From assembly GCA_026707665.1 (NCBI GenBank), contig JAPOWK010000080.1, positions 1-64,000 of the forward strand: a stretch of DNA of 64,000 nt, read 5' to 3'. The stretch is from Chloroflexota bacterium. GTDB taxonomy: Bacteria; Chloroflexota; Anaerolineae; Aggregatilineales; Phototrophicaceae. The position numbers and the translations under genes were made by a program. The notes below the pieces were generated by a model. That model saw only the letters and a list, made by a program, of their open reading frames with translations, searched no databases and was not told the DNA's origin. This document shows positions 18,232-27,181 of this stretch, piece by piece (within the stretch, counting starts at the first letter, position 1; each line of letters opens with the position of its first letter).

Positions 18232-18370
18232 CTTAGAGTCGCGGGATTCCCAAACAAGTTCTCTCGTCTTCCACTAGCTCCGTGTGTCCAGCGGTCGAGA
18301 GGTTTGTGATGGATTTCTCCACACAGGCAATTAAGAGTTACCGGAAATCGGGGAACACGGTCAACATCTC

Positions 18371-18604
18371 CTAAAGGTCGGGGTTGTCTGGAATAAAACC
18401 TTCACTGGCCAGTATTTTGTTGACGCCGCGCATCTCTTGTTGAATGTTCTCGAGTATTTTCGTATGCTGCTCTTGGGTGTCTTTGATCGGTTTCAATTCA
18501 GATTGGAGGGCAGCTACTACCGCATCAGCAATACGCTGCTCATCTGAAGACAGCTTGGGACGTCGTGGTGGATCGCTGTCATATTGCTGTGCTGCCTGCG
18601 CCAT
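18371..18604 (-). CDS. Small hypothetical protein with predicted coiled coil
   Basis: 77 residues on the opposite strand to the flanking hydantoinase genes. The ATG at 18604 is preceded by AAGGAG at good spacing, and a TATAAT-like box (in TAATATAAT) lies about 30 bp upstream. After a polar N-terminus containing PPRRPK, residues about 20-65 are helical and heptad-like (ADAVVAALQSELKPI, TQEQHTKILENIQQEMRGV). AT-rich compared with neighbours. Function unknown; it may be a mobile or recently inserted gene because it separates two subunits normally encoded side by side. Confidence 0.6.
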   Translation of the reverse strand: MAQAAQQYDSDPPRRPKLSSDEQRIADAVVAALQSELKPIKDTQEQHTKILENIQQEMRGVNKILASEGFIPDNPDL

Positions 18605-18744
18605 GTGGATTCTCCTTGATTACATGTCATTATATTACCATACCAATGAGGCATGATAACTGCAACTTTCAAGATTTTTCGAAGGCGAATTTGTTATCCC
18701 AATAGCCATGAAGACCAAGAGGGCTTGGCCCAGGATCGCAGTCA

Positions 18745-20442
18745 ATGATTGACCCCATCACACTCGAAGTCATCTGGAGCCGGCTGATCTCGGTGGTCGA
18801 TGAGCAGGCGGCTGCCCTGATTCACTCCTCCTTCACCACGGTTGTGCGCGAGGCGGGCGATCTTTCCGCCGGCGTTTTTGACCGCAGCGGCAATATGATC
18901 GCCCAATCGGTCACCGGCACGCCGGGGCATATCAACACGATGGCGAATTGCGTGCGCAAGTATGTCGTGCCGCATTATCCCATCGACAGTTTGGAACCGG
19001 GCGACACGCTGATCACCAACGATCCCTGGGAAGCCTCCGGCCATTTGTTTGATCTAACCATCGTCTCGCCCGTCTTTTATCGCGGGCGGGGCGTCGCCTT
19101 TTTTGCCAGCACCTGCCATGCGGTCGATATCGGCGGGGCGACGATGGGCGGCGACGCGCGCTCGCTTTATGAAGAGGGGCTGGCGATCCCGTTGATGAAG
19201 CTCTTCAAGGCGGGCGAGGCGAATCGGGAACTCTTCGATATCATCCGCGCCAACGTCCGCGTGCCCGATCAAGTGATCGGCGACATCTACGCGCAGGAGG
19301 TCGGCAATCAGGTTGGCGCCCGCAAGCTGATCGAAATGCTGGAAGAATACCGACTGCCCGATATCGAGGAGGTCTCGGCGCTGATCCTCGACCGGACGGA
19401 GAAGGCGGTTCGCGCCGCGGTCCGCGCCCTGCCCGATGGTACTTATCGAAACACGATCACGATTGATGGTTTTGACGCGCCGCTGACGATTGCCTGCGCC
19501 ATCATGGTGGCGGGCGACGAACTGACTGTCGACTACGGCGGCTCGTCGCCGCAGGTCGATCGTGGCATTAATGTCGTGCTCAATTACACCCACGCCTACA
19601 CGACATACACGCTGATGGCGGCGCTAGCGCCGGGTATCCCCAATAACGAAGGCGCCTTCCGTCCCATCCAAGTGCGCGCGCCGCTCGGCTCGATTCTCAA
19701 TTGCACGCGACCGGCGCCAGTCAGCGCCCGCCATCTGATCGGCCATTTCGTCAGCCAGCCGCTCTTGACAGCGCTAGCGGAGATCGTGCCGGAACAGGTG
19801 ATCGCCAATGGCTCGGCCGGGCTCTGGAATACGATGATGGATGGCATGGACGAGCAGGGCGACGAATTTGCCTATATCTTCTTCTCGGCCGGCGGCATGG
19901 GCGCCGCCCACGATCGAGATGGGCTATCGGCGACCGCTTTTCCCAGCGGCATCATGGGCGTGCCGGTCGAAGCGATTGAGACAGCCGCGCCGCTATTGAT
20001 GCACCGGCGCGAATTGCGGCCTGATTCCGGTGGCGCGGGGCGCTTTCGAGGCGGCTTGGGGCAGGTGATGGAGATGGAAATTATCACCGGCGCGCCAGCC
20101 AATCATTCTTGCATGTACGATCGCACGGGTAACCCGGCGCTGGGTTTGCATGGCGGGAAGCCCGGCGCGGCCGGCGAAGTGCGGCTCTCCGATGGCGGTC
20201 GTCCCCATCCCAAGAGCCATTACGTGCTGGCGCCGGACCAACGCGTGATCCTCGAATTGCCGGGCGGCGGCGGATTTGGTCCGCCGAATGAGCGGGATCC
20301 CGAGCGCGTCCTGGCTGATGCGCGGGCCGGTTATGTATCGGTCGAGGCGGCGGAACGCGAGTACGGCGTAGTGATTGACCCGGCGACCATGACCATCGAC
20401 GAGGCGGCCACGGCGGCGCGGCGGAAGGAGAGGGATTCATGA
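18745..20442 (+). CDS. hyuB: Hydantoinase B/oxoprolinase family protein (HyuB-type)
   Basis: 565 residues, full length. The family signature is clear from the first residues: DPITLEVIWSRLISVVDEQ, then FTTVVREAGDLSAGVFD, TGTPGHINTM, TNDPWEASGHLFDLTIV, a Gly-rich GGAGRFRGGLGQV and the C-terminal LPGGGGFGPPNERDPERV. It forms the second subunit with HyuA. Its stop overlaps the start of the flavin oxidase gene by ATGA (20439-20442), so the two products are probably made together and act in one pathway. Confidence 0.92.
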   Translation: MIDPITLEVIWSRLISVVDEQAAALIHSSFTTVVREAGDLSAGVFDRSGNMIAQSVTGTPGHINTMANCVRKYVVPHYPIDSLEPGDTLITNDPWEASGHLFDLTIVSPVFYRGRGVAFFASTCHAVDIGGATMGGDARSLYEEGLAIPLMKLFKAGEANRELFDIIRANVRVPDQVIGDIYAQEVGNQVGARKLIEMLEEYRLPDIEEVSALILDRTEKAVRAAVRALPDGTYRNTITIDGFDAPLTIACAIMVAGDELTVDYGGSSPQVDRGINVVLNYTHAYTTYTLMAALAPGIPNNEGAFRPIQVRAPLGSILNCTRPAPVSARHLIGHFVSQPLLTALAEIVPEQVIANGSAGLWNTMMDGMDEQGDEFAYIFFSAGGMGAAHDRDGLSATAFPSGIMGVPVEAIETAAPLLMHRRELRPDSGGAGRFRGGLGQVMEMEIITGAPANHSCMYDRTGNPALGLHGGKPGAAGEVRLSDGGRPHPKSHYVLAPDQRVILELPGGGGFGPPNERDPERVLADARAGYVSVEAAEREYGVVIDPATMTIDEAATAARRKERDS

Positions 20443-21623
20443 AGGCGCAGCACTATGACGTAATTGTGGTTGGCTTGGGCGCGATGGGCTCGGCGGCGCT
20501 GTATCAGGCGAGCAAGAGCGGCGCGACGGTCCTGGGCATCGATCGCTTTGAGCCGCCGCATACCCTGGGCTCCAGCCACGGCGACACGCGCATTACCCGA
20601 TCGGCCATCGGCGAAGGCGAGTGCTACCTGCCTTTCGTCCGGCGCTCAGACGAGATCTGGCGCGAGCTGGAAGCGATCAGCGGACGGGCGCTCTTCCATC
20701 GCAGCGGGGGCCTCATCATTGCGCCGCCGAGTTCCAGCGCGACATTTCATGGCGAGGGCGACTTTGTCACGGCCTCGGCGCGCGTGGCGGGGCGGCATGG
20801 CATCGCGCACGAAGTCATCGACGCGGCGGAAATCAGGCGGCGCTATCCGCTGCTGAAGCCGCGAGAAATCGACCGCGCCTATTATGAGCCGGGCGCCGGC
20901 GTCTTGCGGCCCGAGCGCTGCATTGCGGCGCAGCTTGATCAGGCGCGTCACGCGGGCGCGATCATCCGCAAGGGCGAAAAGGTGACGGGATATAATGCGA
21001 GCGCCAGCAGCGTGACGGTGACCAGCGAGCGGGGCAGCTACCACGCTGACAAATTGATCTTGTCGGCCGGCGCCTGGATGGCTGACCTTGTTCCGGCGGC
21101 GTACCGCGCTGGCATGCGCGTTTGCCGTCAGGTGATTTATTGGTTCGAGGCGGAAAGCATCGGCGCTTTTCGGCCCGAAGTCTTCCCTTGGGTGATTTGG
21201 ATTGGCGATACGCTGGCGGACTTCTGGAGCGTCTTTCCCGCGCCGCTAGATGGCGTGGACGGTGTCAAACTCGTGACCGAGCAATACCATACCTCGACGC
21301 ATCCCGATGAAGTCAGCCGCGAGGTCACCACCGATGAATGCGACGATATGTACCATCGGCTGACACGACCGCGCATCGACGGTTTGCGCGACAGTCTAGT
21401 CCGCGCCGAAGTCTGCCTGTACACCGTCACGCCCGATGAGCATTTCGTCATCGATTTTCATCCCGATTCCGAGCGCGTGGCAGTTGCCTCGCCCTGTTCC
21501 GGGCACGGCTTCAAGCACTCGGCCGCCGTCGGCGAGGCGCTGGCGCAAATGGCGCTGGACGGAAAGACCACGTTTGATATTTCGGCTTTCAATATTGCGC
21601 GTCTTGCCGACGTTCAGGAATAG
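20439..21623 (+). CDS. FAD-dependent N-methyl amino acid oxidase (monomeric sarcosine oxidase / N-methyltryptophan oxidase family)
   Basis: 394 residues. N-terminal DVIVVGLGAMGSAALYQAS is the FAD-binding Rossmann motif, followed by IDRFEPPHTLGSSHGDTRI, a stretch characteristic of monomeric sarcosine oxidase/SolA. Near the C-terminus, SPCSGHGFKHS contains the cysteine that in this family carries the covalent 8-alpha-S-cysteinyl FAD, with the conserved GHGFK. The reaction would oxidise an N-methyl amino acid to amino acid, formaldehyde and H2O2. Coupling to hyuB suggests that it takes the N-methyl amino acid released after the hydantoinase step; this is inference. Confidence 0.88.
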   Translation: MKAQHYDVIVVGLGAMGSAALYQASKSGATVLGIDRFEPPHTLGSSHGDTRITRSAIGEGECYLPFVRRSDEIWRELEAISGRALFHRSGGLIIAPPSSSATFHGEGDFVTASARVAGRHGIAHEVIDAAEIRRRYPLLKPREIDRAYYEPGAGVLRPERCIAAQLDQARHAGAIIRKGEKVTGYNASASSVTVTSERGSYHADKLILSAGAWMADLVPAAYRAGMRVCRQVIYWFEAESIGAFRPEVFPWVIWIGDTLADFWSVFPAPLDGVDGVKLVTEQYHTSTHPDEVSREVTTDECDDMYHRLTRPRIDGLRDSLVRAEVCLYTVTPDEHFVIDFHPDSERVAVASPCSGHGFKHSAAVGEALAQMALDGKTTFDISAFNIARLADVQE

Positions 21624-21627
21624 AATT

Positions 21628-21714
21628 GTACGGGCGACCCGGTGGGTCGCCCATTCGAACGTTGCGTGTACGGTGGCGCAATGGAGGGCCAGTCACCGGC
21701 AGACCCGTACACGC
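21628..21714. repeat. Dispersed palindromic repeat with outer inverted repeat
   Basis: The core TGTACGGGCGACCCGGTGGG followed by TCGCCCA (to 21652) is a copy of the window-wide palindrome. Just downstream GCGTGTACGG (21664-21673) is the inverse of CCGTACACGC (21705-21714), giving a further potential hairpin. It fills the gap between the oxidase and SDR genes. Confidence 0.6.
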
Positions 21715-21742
21715 CTTGTCGGATTTGAACAGGAGAATCCCC

Positions 21743-22537
21743 ATGCGACTCGCAGGCAAAACGGCCATCGTAACCGGTGGCGCCAACGGCATCGGCGCGG
21801 GCTGCGCGCGGCGCCTGGCGGAGGAAGGCGCCAATGTCGTCATCGCCGATATCGATGACGCGGCCGGGCAGGCGCTCGCCGGTGAATTGGGCGCGAACGT
21901 TCTCTATGCGCGCGCCGATGTTTCCCAGCGCGCATCGGTCGAGGCGCTGTTTGACGACGCGGTCAAGGCATTCGGCGCGGTCGATATCCTGGTCAACAAT
22001 GCCGCTTTCGTGCACAAACCCGGCGTCATCGCCAATTTCCTCGAATACAGCGAGGAATCTTGGCAGAAGACGCTTGCTGTGAATTTGACCGGCATGTTCC
22101 ATTGCTCGCAGGTGGCTGCTCGCCTGATGGCGAAGCGCGGGCAGGGCGGCGTCATCATCAATTTGAGCAGCGGTGGCGCCTCACGCGCGCATCGCCACAT
22201 GTTCGGCTACGACACCAGCAAGGGTGGCATTGAGGCGGCGACGCGGGCGATGGCGCTCGATCTGGCGCCGCTGAATATACGGGTGAACGCCATCGTGCCC
22301 GGCAGCACGCGCGTCGAACAAGGTTCGTCGGTCGGCGATGCGCCGATCCCGCCCTCTGCTGTCATTCCGCTGCCGCGCCAAGGGACGCCGGCTGATATCG
22401 CGGGCGCCGTCGTTTTTCTCGCTTCCGATGACGCCGCCTATATCACGGGCACGCGCATCGTGGTCGACGGCGGCATGGACGCGCAGTTGCGCAGCCCGGC
22501 GGTGGATTTCACGTTTGATTACAGCGAGTATCGTTAG
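21743..22537 (+). CDS. Short-chain dehydrogenase/reductase (SDR)
   Basis: 264 residues from the ATG at 21743, which has AGGAGA upstream; the open frame reaches further back through the repeat but that part is not coding-like. Classical SDR: IVTGGANGIGAGCAR nucleotide loop, ADIDDA acidic residue suggesting NAD, VNNAA, catalytic Ser in LSSGGASR, and Tyr/Lys in GYDTSKGG, followed by NAIVPGSTRV. It reduces or oxidises a hydroxyl/keto group of unknown substrate. Same strand as the hydantoinase-oxidase set but separated by a repeat. Confidence 0.88.
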   Translation: MRLAGKTAIVTGGANGIGAGCARRLAEEGANVVIADIDDAAGQALAGELGANVLYARADVSQRASVEALFDDAVKAFGAVDILVNNAAFVHKPGVIANFLEYSEESWQKTLAVNLTGMFHCSQVAARLMAKRGQGGVIINLSSGGASRAHRHMFGYDTSKGGIEAATRAMALDLAPLNIRVNAIVPGSTRVEQGSSVGDAPIPPSAVIPLPRQGTPADIAGAVVFLASDDAAYITGTRIVVDGGMDAQLRSPAVDFTFDYSEYR

Positions 22538-22623
22538 TTTGCCGAACATCTGAGCACAGCGAACGAAAAGCGTCTCACCCCGACAATGTCCTTTTTCGCA
22601 TGCCGTGGATTTGGTCGGGAAAA

Positions 22624-24543
22624 CTACTCGCTCACGATTTGTCCCGTCTCATCGCTGCGATAGCCGCTCTGCGCCCCCAGCTCGCGTTTGAAGGCGTCAC
22701 CCCGCAGTACCGCCAGCAATGCTTCTACCGCATCCGTCTCCAGACGCCGCTGAGGAATCACCAGGTCAAAACGCTCCCAGACCAGACCGATGAAAGCCAG
22801 CCCCAAAGCCTCGGCTGCCGACCGCAAGCCCATGCCACAGTCACCGATGCCATCGGCCACCGCCGCCGCCACTGCCAGATGCGTATATTCCTCGTGCTCG
22901 TAACCGGCGATCTCAGCGGCAGGCATCTCGTGCTGCGCTAGCAAGTGATCGAATAGTAGACGCGTGCCCGCGCCCCGCTGCCGATTAATGACGTGCGCGC
23001 GGCGAAGGTCGGCGATTGAAGTGATGTCATTCGGGTTGCCGGCCGGCAAGATCAAACCCTGCTCGCGATGAGCGAAGGTCACGAGCGCAACCGGCTCGTT
23101 CGGCAAGTATCGCTGGAGATAAGGGACGTTATAGGTCGCGGATTCCGGGTGAAAGAGATGGCAGCCGGCGATGTGGGCTTCGCCGCGCCGCAAGGCAATC
23201 AGACCGCCGAGCGAGCCAACATTGACCGAAACAAGCCGCCGGCCCGCGGGCCGAGAGCGAAAATGCGTCGCCAGCAAGTCCAGCATGGGGTCATGACTGC
23301 CCATGATCAGCAAGGATTGCTCAATGAGGCTAAGGGGCTGATAGAGGGAAACCCGCAAGGTTCCACCGCGGTCGACGCCTTCGTGGAAGCGCGGGATATG
23401 CGCCAGCCCGTCGGCCTCGACCAGCGAGGTGATGACGCCGGCGCCCCGCTGCAAGGGCGTCGCTTGCAAACGTCCGTCGGTCGTCGCCAGGGCCACCCGG
23501 ACGAAATCATCATCGCCGATCGGCGACGCGATCTTTTGCGTGGAAAAGGCTTCAACAGTTGAGAATTCCGGCGGCGCCAGTCCCAGCCACTGTCTGATGA
23601 GCGGGACGATGAACAGTTCGCCAGTGAGCGCGGCGCTGACGGGATATCCGGGCACGCCGATGACGGGAATGCCAGCGACCATGCCGATGATCACCGGATG
23701 TCCGGGCCGTACGGCGATGCCATGAACCAGCAGCTCGCCCGAGGCATCAATGGCCTGCGCGGTGAAATCGTGGCTGCCCGCCGATGAACCGGAGAGTATC
23801 AGGATCAGGTCCGGCCCTGATGCGATCGCGTCGCTCAAAGCGCGGCGCAATTCGCTTTCGTCATCGCCGACGATGTCGGTTGCGCTCGCCTCACCGCCGG
23901 CTTGGCGGATCTGACTGCTGAGAATCAGGCTGTTGTATTCGATTAGCTGCCCGCGCTTCGGTCGTTCAGGCGCTGCCACCAGCTCGCTCCCGGTCGGGAT
24001 GATCAGGACGCGCGGTTTACGCCGGGCGGTCACGCTTTGATGGCCGCAGCCGGCCAGCGCGCCCAAATCCACCGGGCGCAGCGGATGGTTGATTTGCAGG
24101 ACTGTCTCGGTCGAAACCATGTCTTCGCCCATCAGCCGCACATGCTGCCAGGGCGCGACGGCGGCATAAATCAGAATGGTCGACTCGTCGCCTTGATTGG
24201 TATTTTCGATCATGATGACCGCATTGGTCCTTTCCGGCAGCGGATCGCCCGTGTTGACCGGAAAGGCGTCGACGCCGAGGCGAAGAGGCAGCGCCTGTGT
24301 CTCGCGCGCCGAAAGGGTGGCGGCGGCCGAAACGGCGTATCCATCCATCGCGGCGCAGTGAAAATGCGGCGAAGATAATACCGCGCGCACGGGTTCCGCC
24401 GTCACGCGGCCCAGCGCCTCGTCCAGCGGGACAGGCTCGCCGGGGGTGGGGGGCGCTTTTCCGGCGCTTTCCAAGGCGGCTTGCAACTTCGCCCGCGCCT
24501 CGTCCAGAGGAATGTCTTCAAGAAATATGCGCCGCTTCGACAT
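22624..24543 (-). CDS. Molybdopterin biosynthesis protein: MoeA domain fused to PBP-like (LysR-type substrate-binding) domain
   Basis: 639 residues. Residues about 1-405 form MoeA (molybdenum insertase): HCAAMDGYAV, NTGDPLPERTNAVIM, RVLIIPTGSEL, IEYNSLIL, SGSSAGSHDF and GVPGYPVSAALTGE. From about residue 410 (SLLIMGSHDPMLDLLATHF onward) follows a periplasmic-binding-protein-like domain with NVGSLGGLIALRRGEAHIAG and QRGAGTRLLFDHLL, as found in MoeA-PBP fusions and ModE-like regulators that sense molybdate or cofactor. It starts 14 bp after a stand-alone MoeA gene, so two insertase paralogues are co-transcribed. Confidence 0.9.
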   Translation of the reverse strand: MSKRRIFLEDIPLDEARAKLQAALESAGKAPPTPGEPVPLDEALGRVTAEPVRAVLSSPHFHCAAMDGYAVSAAATLSARETQALPLRLGVDAFPVNTGDPLPERTNAVIMIENTNQGDESTILIYAAVAPWQHVRLMGEDMVSTETVLQINHPLRPVDLGALAGCGHQSVTARRKPRVLIIPTGSELVAAPERPKRGQLIEYNSLILSSQIRQAGGEASATDIVGDDESELRRALSDAIASGPDLILILSGSSAGSHDFTAQAIDASGELLVHGIAVRPGHPVIIGMVAGIPVIGVPGYPVSAALTGELFIVPLIRQWLGLAPPEFSTVEAFSTQKIASPIGDDDFVRVALATTDGRLQATPLQRGAGVITSLVEADGLAHIPRFHEGVDRGGTLRVSLYQPLSLIEQSLLIMGSHDPMLDLLATHFRSRPAGRRLVSVNVGSLGGLIALRRGEAHIAGCHLFHPESATYNVPYLQRYLPNEPVALVTFAHREQGLILPAGNPNDITSIADLRRAHVINRQRGAGTRLLFDHLLAQHEMPAAEIAGYEHEEYTHLAVAAAVADGIGDCGMGLRSAAEALGLAFIGLVWERFDLVIPQRRLETDAVEALLAVLRGDAFKRELGAQSGYRSDETGQIVSE

Positions 24544-24557
24544 GGCTCGGGAGCCGC

Positions 24558-25796
24558 TCAGAATCGCTCAATGTCGACGATGATGCCCGCGTCGTAGCCA
24601 CCGGTATTCAGCGGCACGCGCAACAAGCCATCGGCGACGATCAGCGTGAAAATCAGATTCGATTTGCCGAAGACGGGCTCCGCCAGCCTCTCTCCATCGG
24701 CAGCGCGGGCCAGTTTCACCGGCAGCCAGTCCTCGCGGCCGGTGACCGAGGCGACGCGCTGCGCGAGCCTGGCTTTTGTCGTGGCGGGCGGTTCCGGCCT
24801 CATTCCCTGGTAGCGCGCGATCAAATGTGGCAGAAGTTGCCGCGCCACTAGCAGCGCCGAGACCGGATTGCCCGGCAGGCCGATGACGGGCTTGTTCTTG
24901 CAGACGGCGATGATCGTCGGCTTGCCCGGCTTGGTCGCCAGTCCGTGCTGCAAAACGCCGGGCTCGCCCAGCCCATTGATGACATCGCGGGTATAATCGC
25001 GCGCCGAGACGGAACTGCCGGCGCTCAATAGCAGGATGTCGCAGGCGTCAAAGCCCGCTTCCGCGCGTTGCCGATAATCCTCGATGGCATCGGCCGCGAT
25101 TCCCAGCCGCAGCGGCCGGGCGCCATATTTTTCCGCCAGCGCGCTCAAGGTGTAGGCGTTGATGTCGCGCACCTTCCCCGTCGTCAATTCAGCTTCGGGC
25201 GGCGTCAATTCATCGCCGCAGCTGAGGATGCCCACGCGCGGCTTCGACACGACATTGACCTCGTGAATGCCGACCGCCAGCAAGCCGCCGATATCTTGCG
25301 GTCGCAGCCGATGCCATCGCGGCAGGATCAAGCCTCCCGCGGCGACATCCTCGCCCGCTTGAATCACATTTTCGCCGGGCGCGGCAGCGCGCAAGATTTC
25401 GATTTCGCCTTCATTGACGGTCTGCGTGTGTTCCAGCATGACGACGGCATCGGCGCTTGCTGGCAGCATCCCGCCGGTGTGGATGAGCAGGGCATCGCCG
25501 GCGTCGATGTCGTCCCGCGGCGCTTCGCCCATGCGCAGTTCGCCGCGAAGGCGCAGGAAGGCCGGCAGCGACTGGCTTGCGCCGAAGGTATCGGACCCCC
25601 GTACCGCGTATCCATCAACCGTGCTCTTGCGAAAAGCGGGTACCTGCTCGGGCGAGCGAATGTCAGCAGCGAGGATGCGGTCTGGCGCGGCGGCGGTCGT
25701 TATAGTGTCCGCAGGGGGCTGCGGCTGCCACTGCTGGTCGAAGAGCGCAAGCGCATCGGCGGGAGGTAAGACTTGGAAGAACTCGGGCGAGGGCAT
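24558..25796 (-). CDS. moeA: Molybdopterin molybdenumtransferase MoeA
   Basis: 412 residues, normal for MoeA, which inserts molybdate into adenylated molybdopterin. Landmarks: FRKSTVDGYAVRGSD (substrate loop), IHTGGMLPASADAVVMLEHT, VGILSCGDELTPPE (PTGDEL-type loop), INAYTLSALAEKYG, LLSAGSSVSARDYT and VIGLPGNPVSALLVA. It is first in a two-gene minus-strand operon with the MoeA-PBP fusion and close to the formate dehydrogenase genes that need the cofactor. Confidence 0.93.
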   Translation of the reverse strand: MPSPEFFQVLPPADALALFDQQWQPQPPADTITTAAAPDRILAADIRSPEQVPAFRKSTVDGYAVRGSDTFGASQSLPAFLRLRGELRMGEAPRDDIDAGDALLIHTGGMLPASADAVVMLEHTQTVNEGEIEILRAAAPGENVIQAGEDVAAGGLILPRWHRLRPQDIGGLLAVGIHEVNVVSKPRVGILSCGDELTPPEAELTTGKVRDINAYTLSALAEKYGARPLRLGIAADAIEDYRQRAEAGFDACDILLLSAGSSVSARDYTRDVINGLGEPGVLQHGLATKPGKPTIIAVCKNKPVIGLPGNPVSALLVARQLLPHLIARYQGMRPEPPATTKARLAQRVASVTGREDWLPVKLARAADGERLAEPVFGKSNLIFTLIVADGLLRVPLNTGGYDAGIIVDIERF

Positions 25797-25869
25797 TTTG
25801 TTCTGATCCCGCTCAAACCAATTTCAGCCGACAGCCTAATAATTTTACCATGAGGGCTGGCAGCATGGC

Positions 25870-25898
25870 TTGCCTGCAAACGTTGAAAGGTTTATATC
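25870..25898 (+). promoter_or_regulatory. Possible sigma-70-type promoter
   Basis: TTGCCT at 25870-25875, 17-bp spacer, TATATC at 25893-25898, in the gap between the divergent moeA gene and the secreted protein gene at 26014. The leader would be about 110 nt and includes the small hairpin CTTCAT-AAAT-ATGAAG. Confidence 0.35.
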
Positions 25899-26013
25899 AT
25901 GCGTAGCGACCTTGTGCACACTACACGAATGTTGGTCGTTACGTTTGTTTATTATGCCTTCATAAATATGAAGGAACATTACACTTCAATTTAGTCACAA
26001 AGGAGAAAGTATC

Positions 26014-26559
26014 ATGTCTAGTCGCACGATTCGCATCTTCTTTGCAGCGCTCTTTATGTTCTGTGTATTGCCAAGGGCCGTTTTTGCTCAGGACGATGGC
26101 AATCCCCCTGCTGATAGGCCGACTAGCGTAGAGCAGATGATCCCTTTTAGTGTCTCCGATGTTCGTCAGAATAATTCTGCGGCGATACAATCGCTTCGGG
26201 ATGCGGGTCTTTCAGACGAAGAGATAAATGAAGTGCGAAGTATGGTAATGGCTCCATCCGTTGGCTTGGGTCAGCATGCTCAATCCGACATGACTCGCTG
26301 GTTCCTTCGTCAGTGTAACGTTGGACAGAGGTCATGGATTGTCTTTGACATCGGTCCCGGTGGGCTTGGTACACTGACGACTTATCAGCAGTTTTCTAAT
26401 CTCACCACGATAGTCGTAGATAAGGAGGAAAATGCCTGTCCTGTTGATGCAATTTGTGGGTACATTTCGTGGGTGCAAAGAGCGGGCTTGGCGCCGCACA
26501 TGTGGGGAATACGCTACAATGGTCCGGTCGCGGCCCGCTACTCGTGGTGTTCGGGTTAA
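26014..26559 (+). CDS. Hypothetical secreted protein
   Basis: 181 residues. The ATG at 26014 has AAAGGAG 9 bp upstream. A signal peptide is clear (basic SSRTIR, hydrophobic IFFAALFMFCVLP, cleavage after VFA). The mature part has a short helical region (SLRDAGLSDEEINEVRSMV) and a C-terminal segment with four cysteines and several aromatics (QCNVGQRSW ... ACPVDAICGY ... YSWCSG). AT-rich compared with neighbours. No family recognised. Confidence 0.65.
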   Translation: MSSRTIRIFFAALFMFCVLPRAVFAQDDGNPPADRPTSVEQMIPFSVSDVRQNNSAAIQSLRDAGLSDEEINEVRSMVMAPSVGLGQHAQSDMTRWFLRQCNVGQRSWIVFDIGPGGLGTLTTYQQFSNLTTIVVDKEENACPVDAICGYISWVQRAGLAPHMWGIRYNGPVAARYSWCSG

Positions 26560-26609
26560 ATGCAGAGCGCAGCGTTTCATCGCTAAAGCAAGGTTCTAAG
26601 GAAGTTGTT

Positions 26610-26655
26610 GTGCCCGTCCTGGTGTGCAAAATACTTAAAGCCACTGGACGGGCAC
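26610..26655 (+). other. Long hairpin between two hypothetical genes
   Basis: GTGCCCGTCC (26610-26619) pairs perfectly with GGACGGGCAC (26646-26655) across a 26-nt loop, ending about 10 bp before the Shine-Dalgarno of the gene at 26678. No T tract; it could modulate translation of the downstream gene. Confidence 0.4.
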
Positions 26656-26677
26656 GATTCAGGCAAGAGGTCGCAGT

Positions 26678-27172
26678 ATGTCGATAGTCACGGGCTACGT
26701 GGACGATGATGAAGATCCTTTCATTTACTTTAATAGGGCGGAAAGGAAGCACTTACCGGTCTCGGATCAAGCGCTCAACTTGCTCATTTCAGCGGCCAAG
26801 CGATGCTACCACTTTCTGCATCCGACAGAATCAAGGATGAGCGCGCAGGACTGCTGGTCGCATTACACGCGCAGCAACTACTGTGCCTTTCTGCTAATAC
26901 AACGGATTGACAGTGGACTTGGAGTTGATCTTGCTGCCTTATGCGCTAGGGTCGAGATTCCTTATATTGAAGATACACTACCGGTCTTGATAGCGGCATT
27001 CAAAGAGTGCCGCTCTATGTGGTCCGGCGATCCTTTCGGTTACGAAATTGAGACACATTCTATCCTGGACGACATCGGAGGCAAAATGTATCCCAATTGT
27101 TTCGATCGGGATGTCTATCGGCAGTTAAACGACTTCTTCGCGGATTTCCTATCTGGCGAGGAATTCACCTGA
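26678..27172 (+). CDS. Hypothetical cytoplasmic protein
   Basis: 164 residues from the ATG at 26678 with AAGAGG about 8 bp upstream. Acidic, rich in aromatics and cysteine (RCYHFLHPTESRMSAQDC, SNYCAFLL). No signal peptide or membrane segment and no motif I can name. Same strand as the secreted protein 118 bp upstream and convergent with fdhD, whose stop is only 10 bp away. Confidence 0.55.
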   Translation: MSIVTGYVDDDEDPFIYFNRAERKHLPVSDQALNLLISAAKRCYHFLHPTESRMSAQDCWSHYTRSNYCAFLLIQRIDSGLGVDLAALCARVEIPYIEDTLPVLIAAFKECRSMWSGDPFGYEIETHSILDDIGGKMYPNCFDRDVYRQLNDFFADFLSGEEFT

Positions 27173-27181
27173 TCGCTAAGA

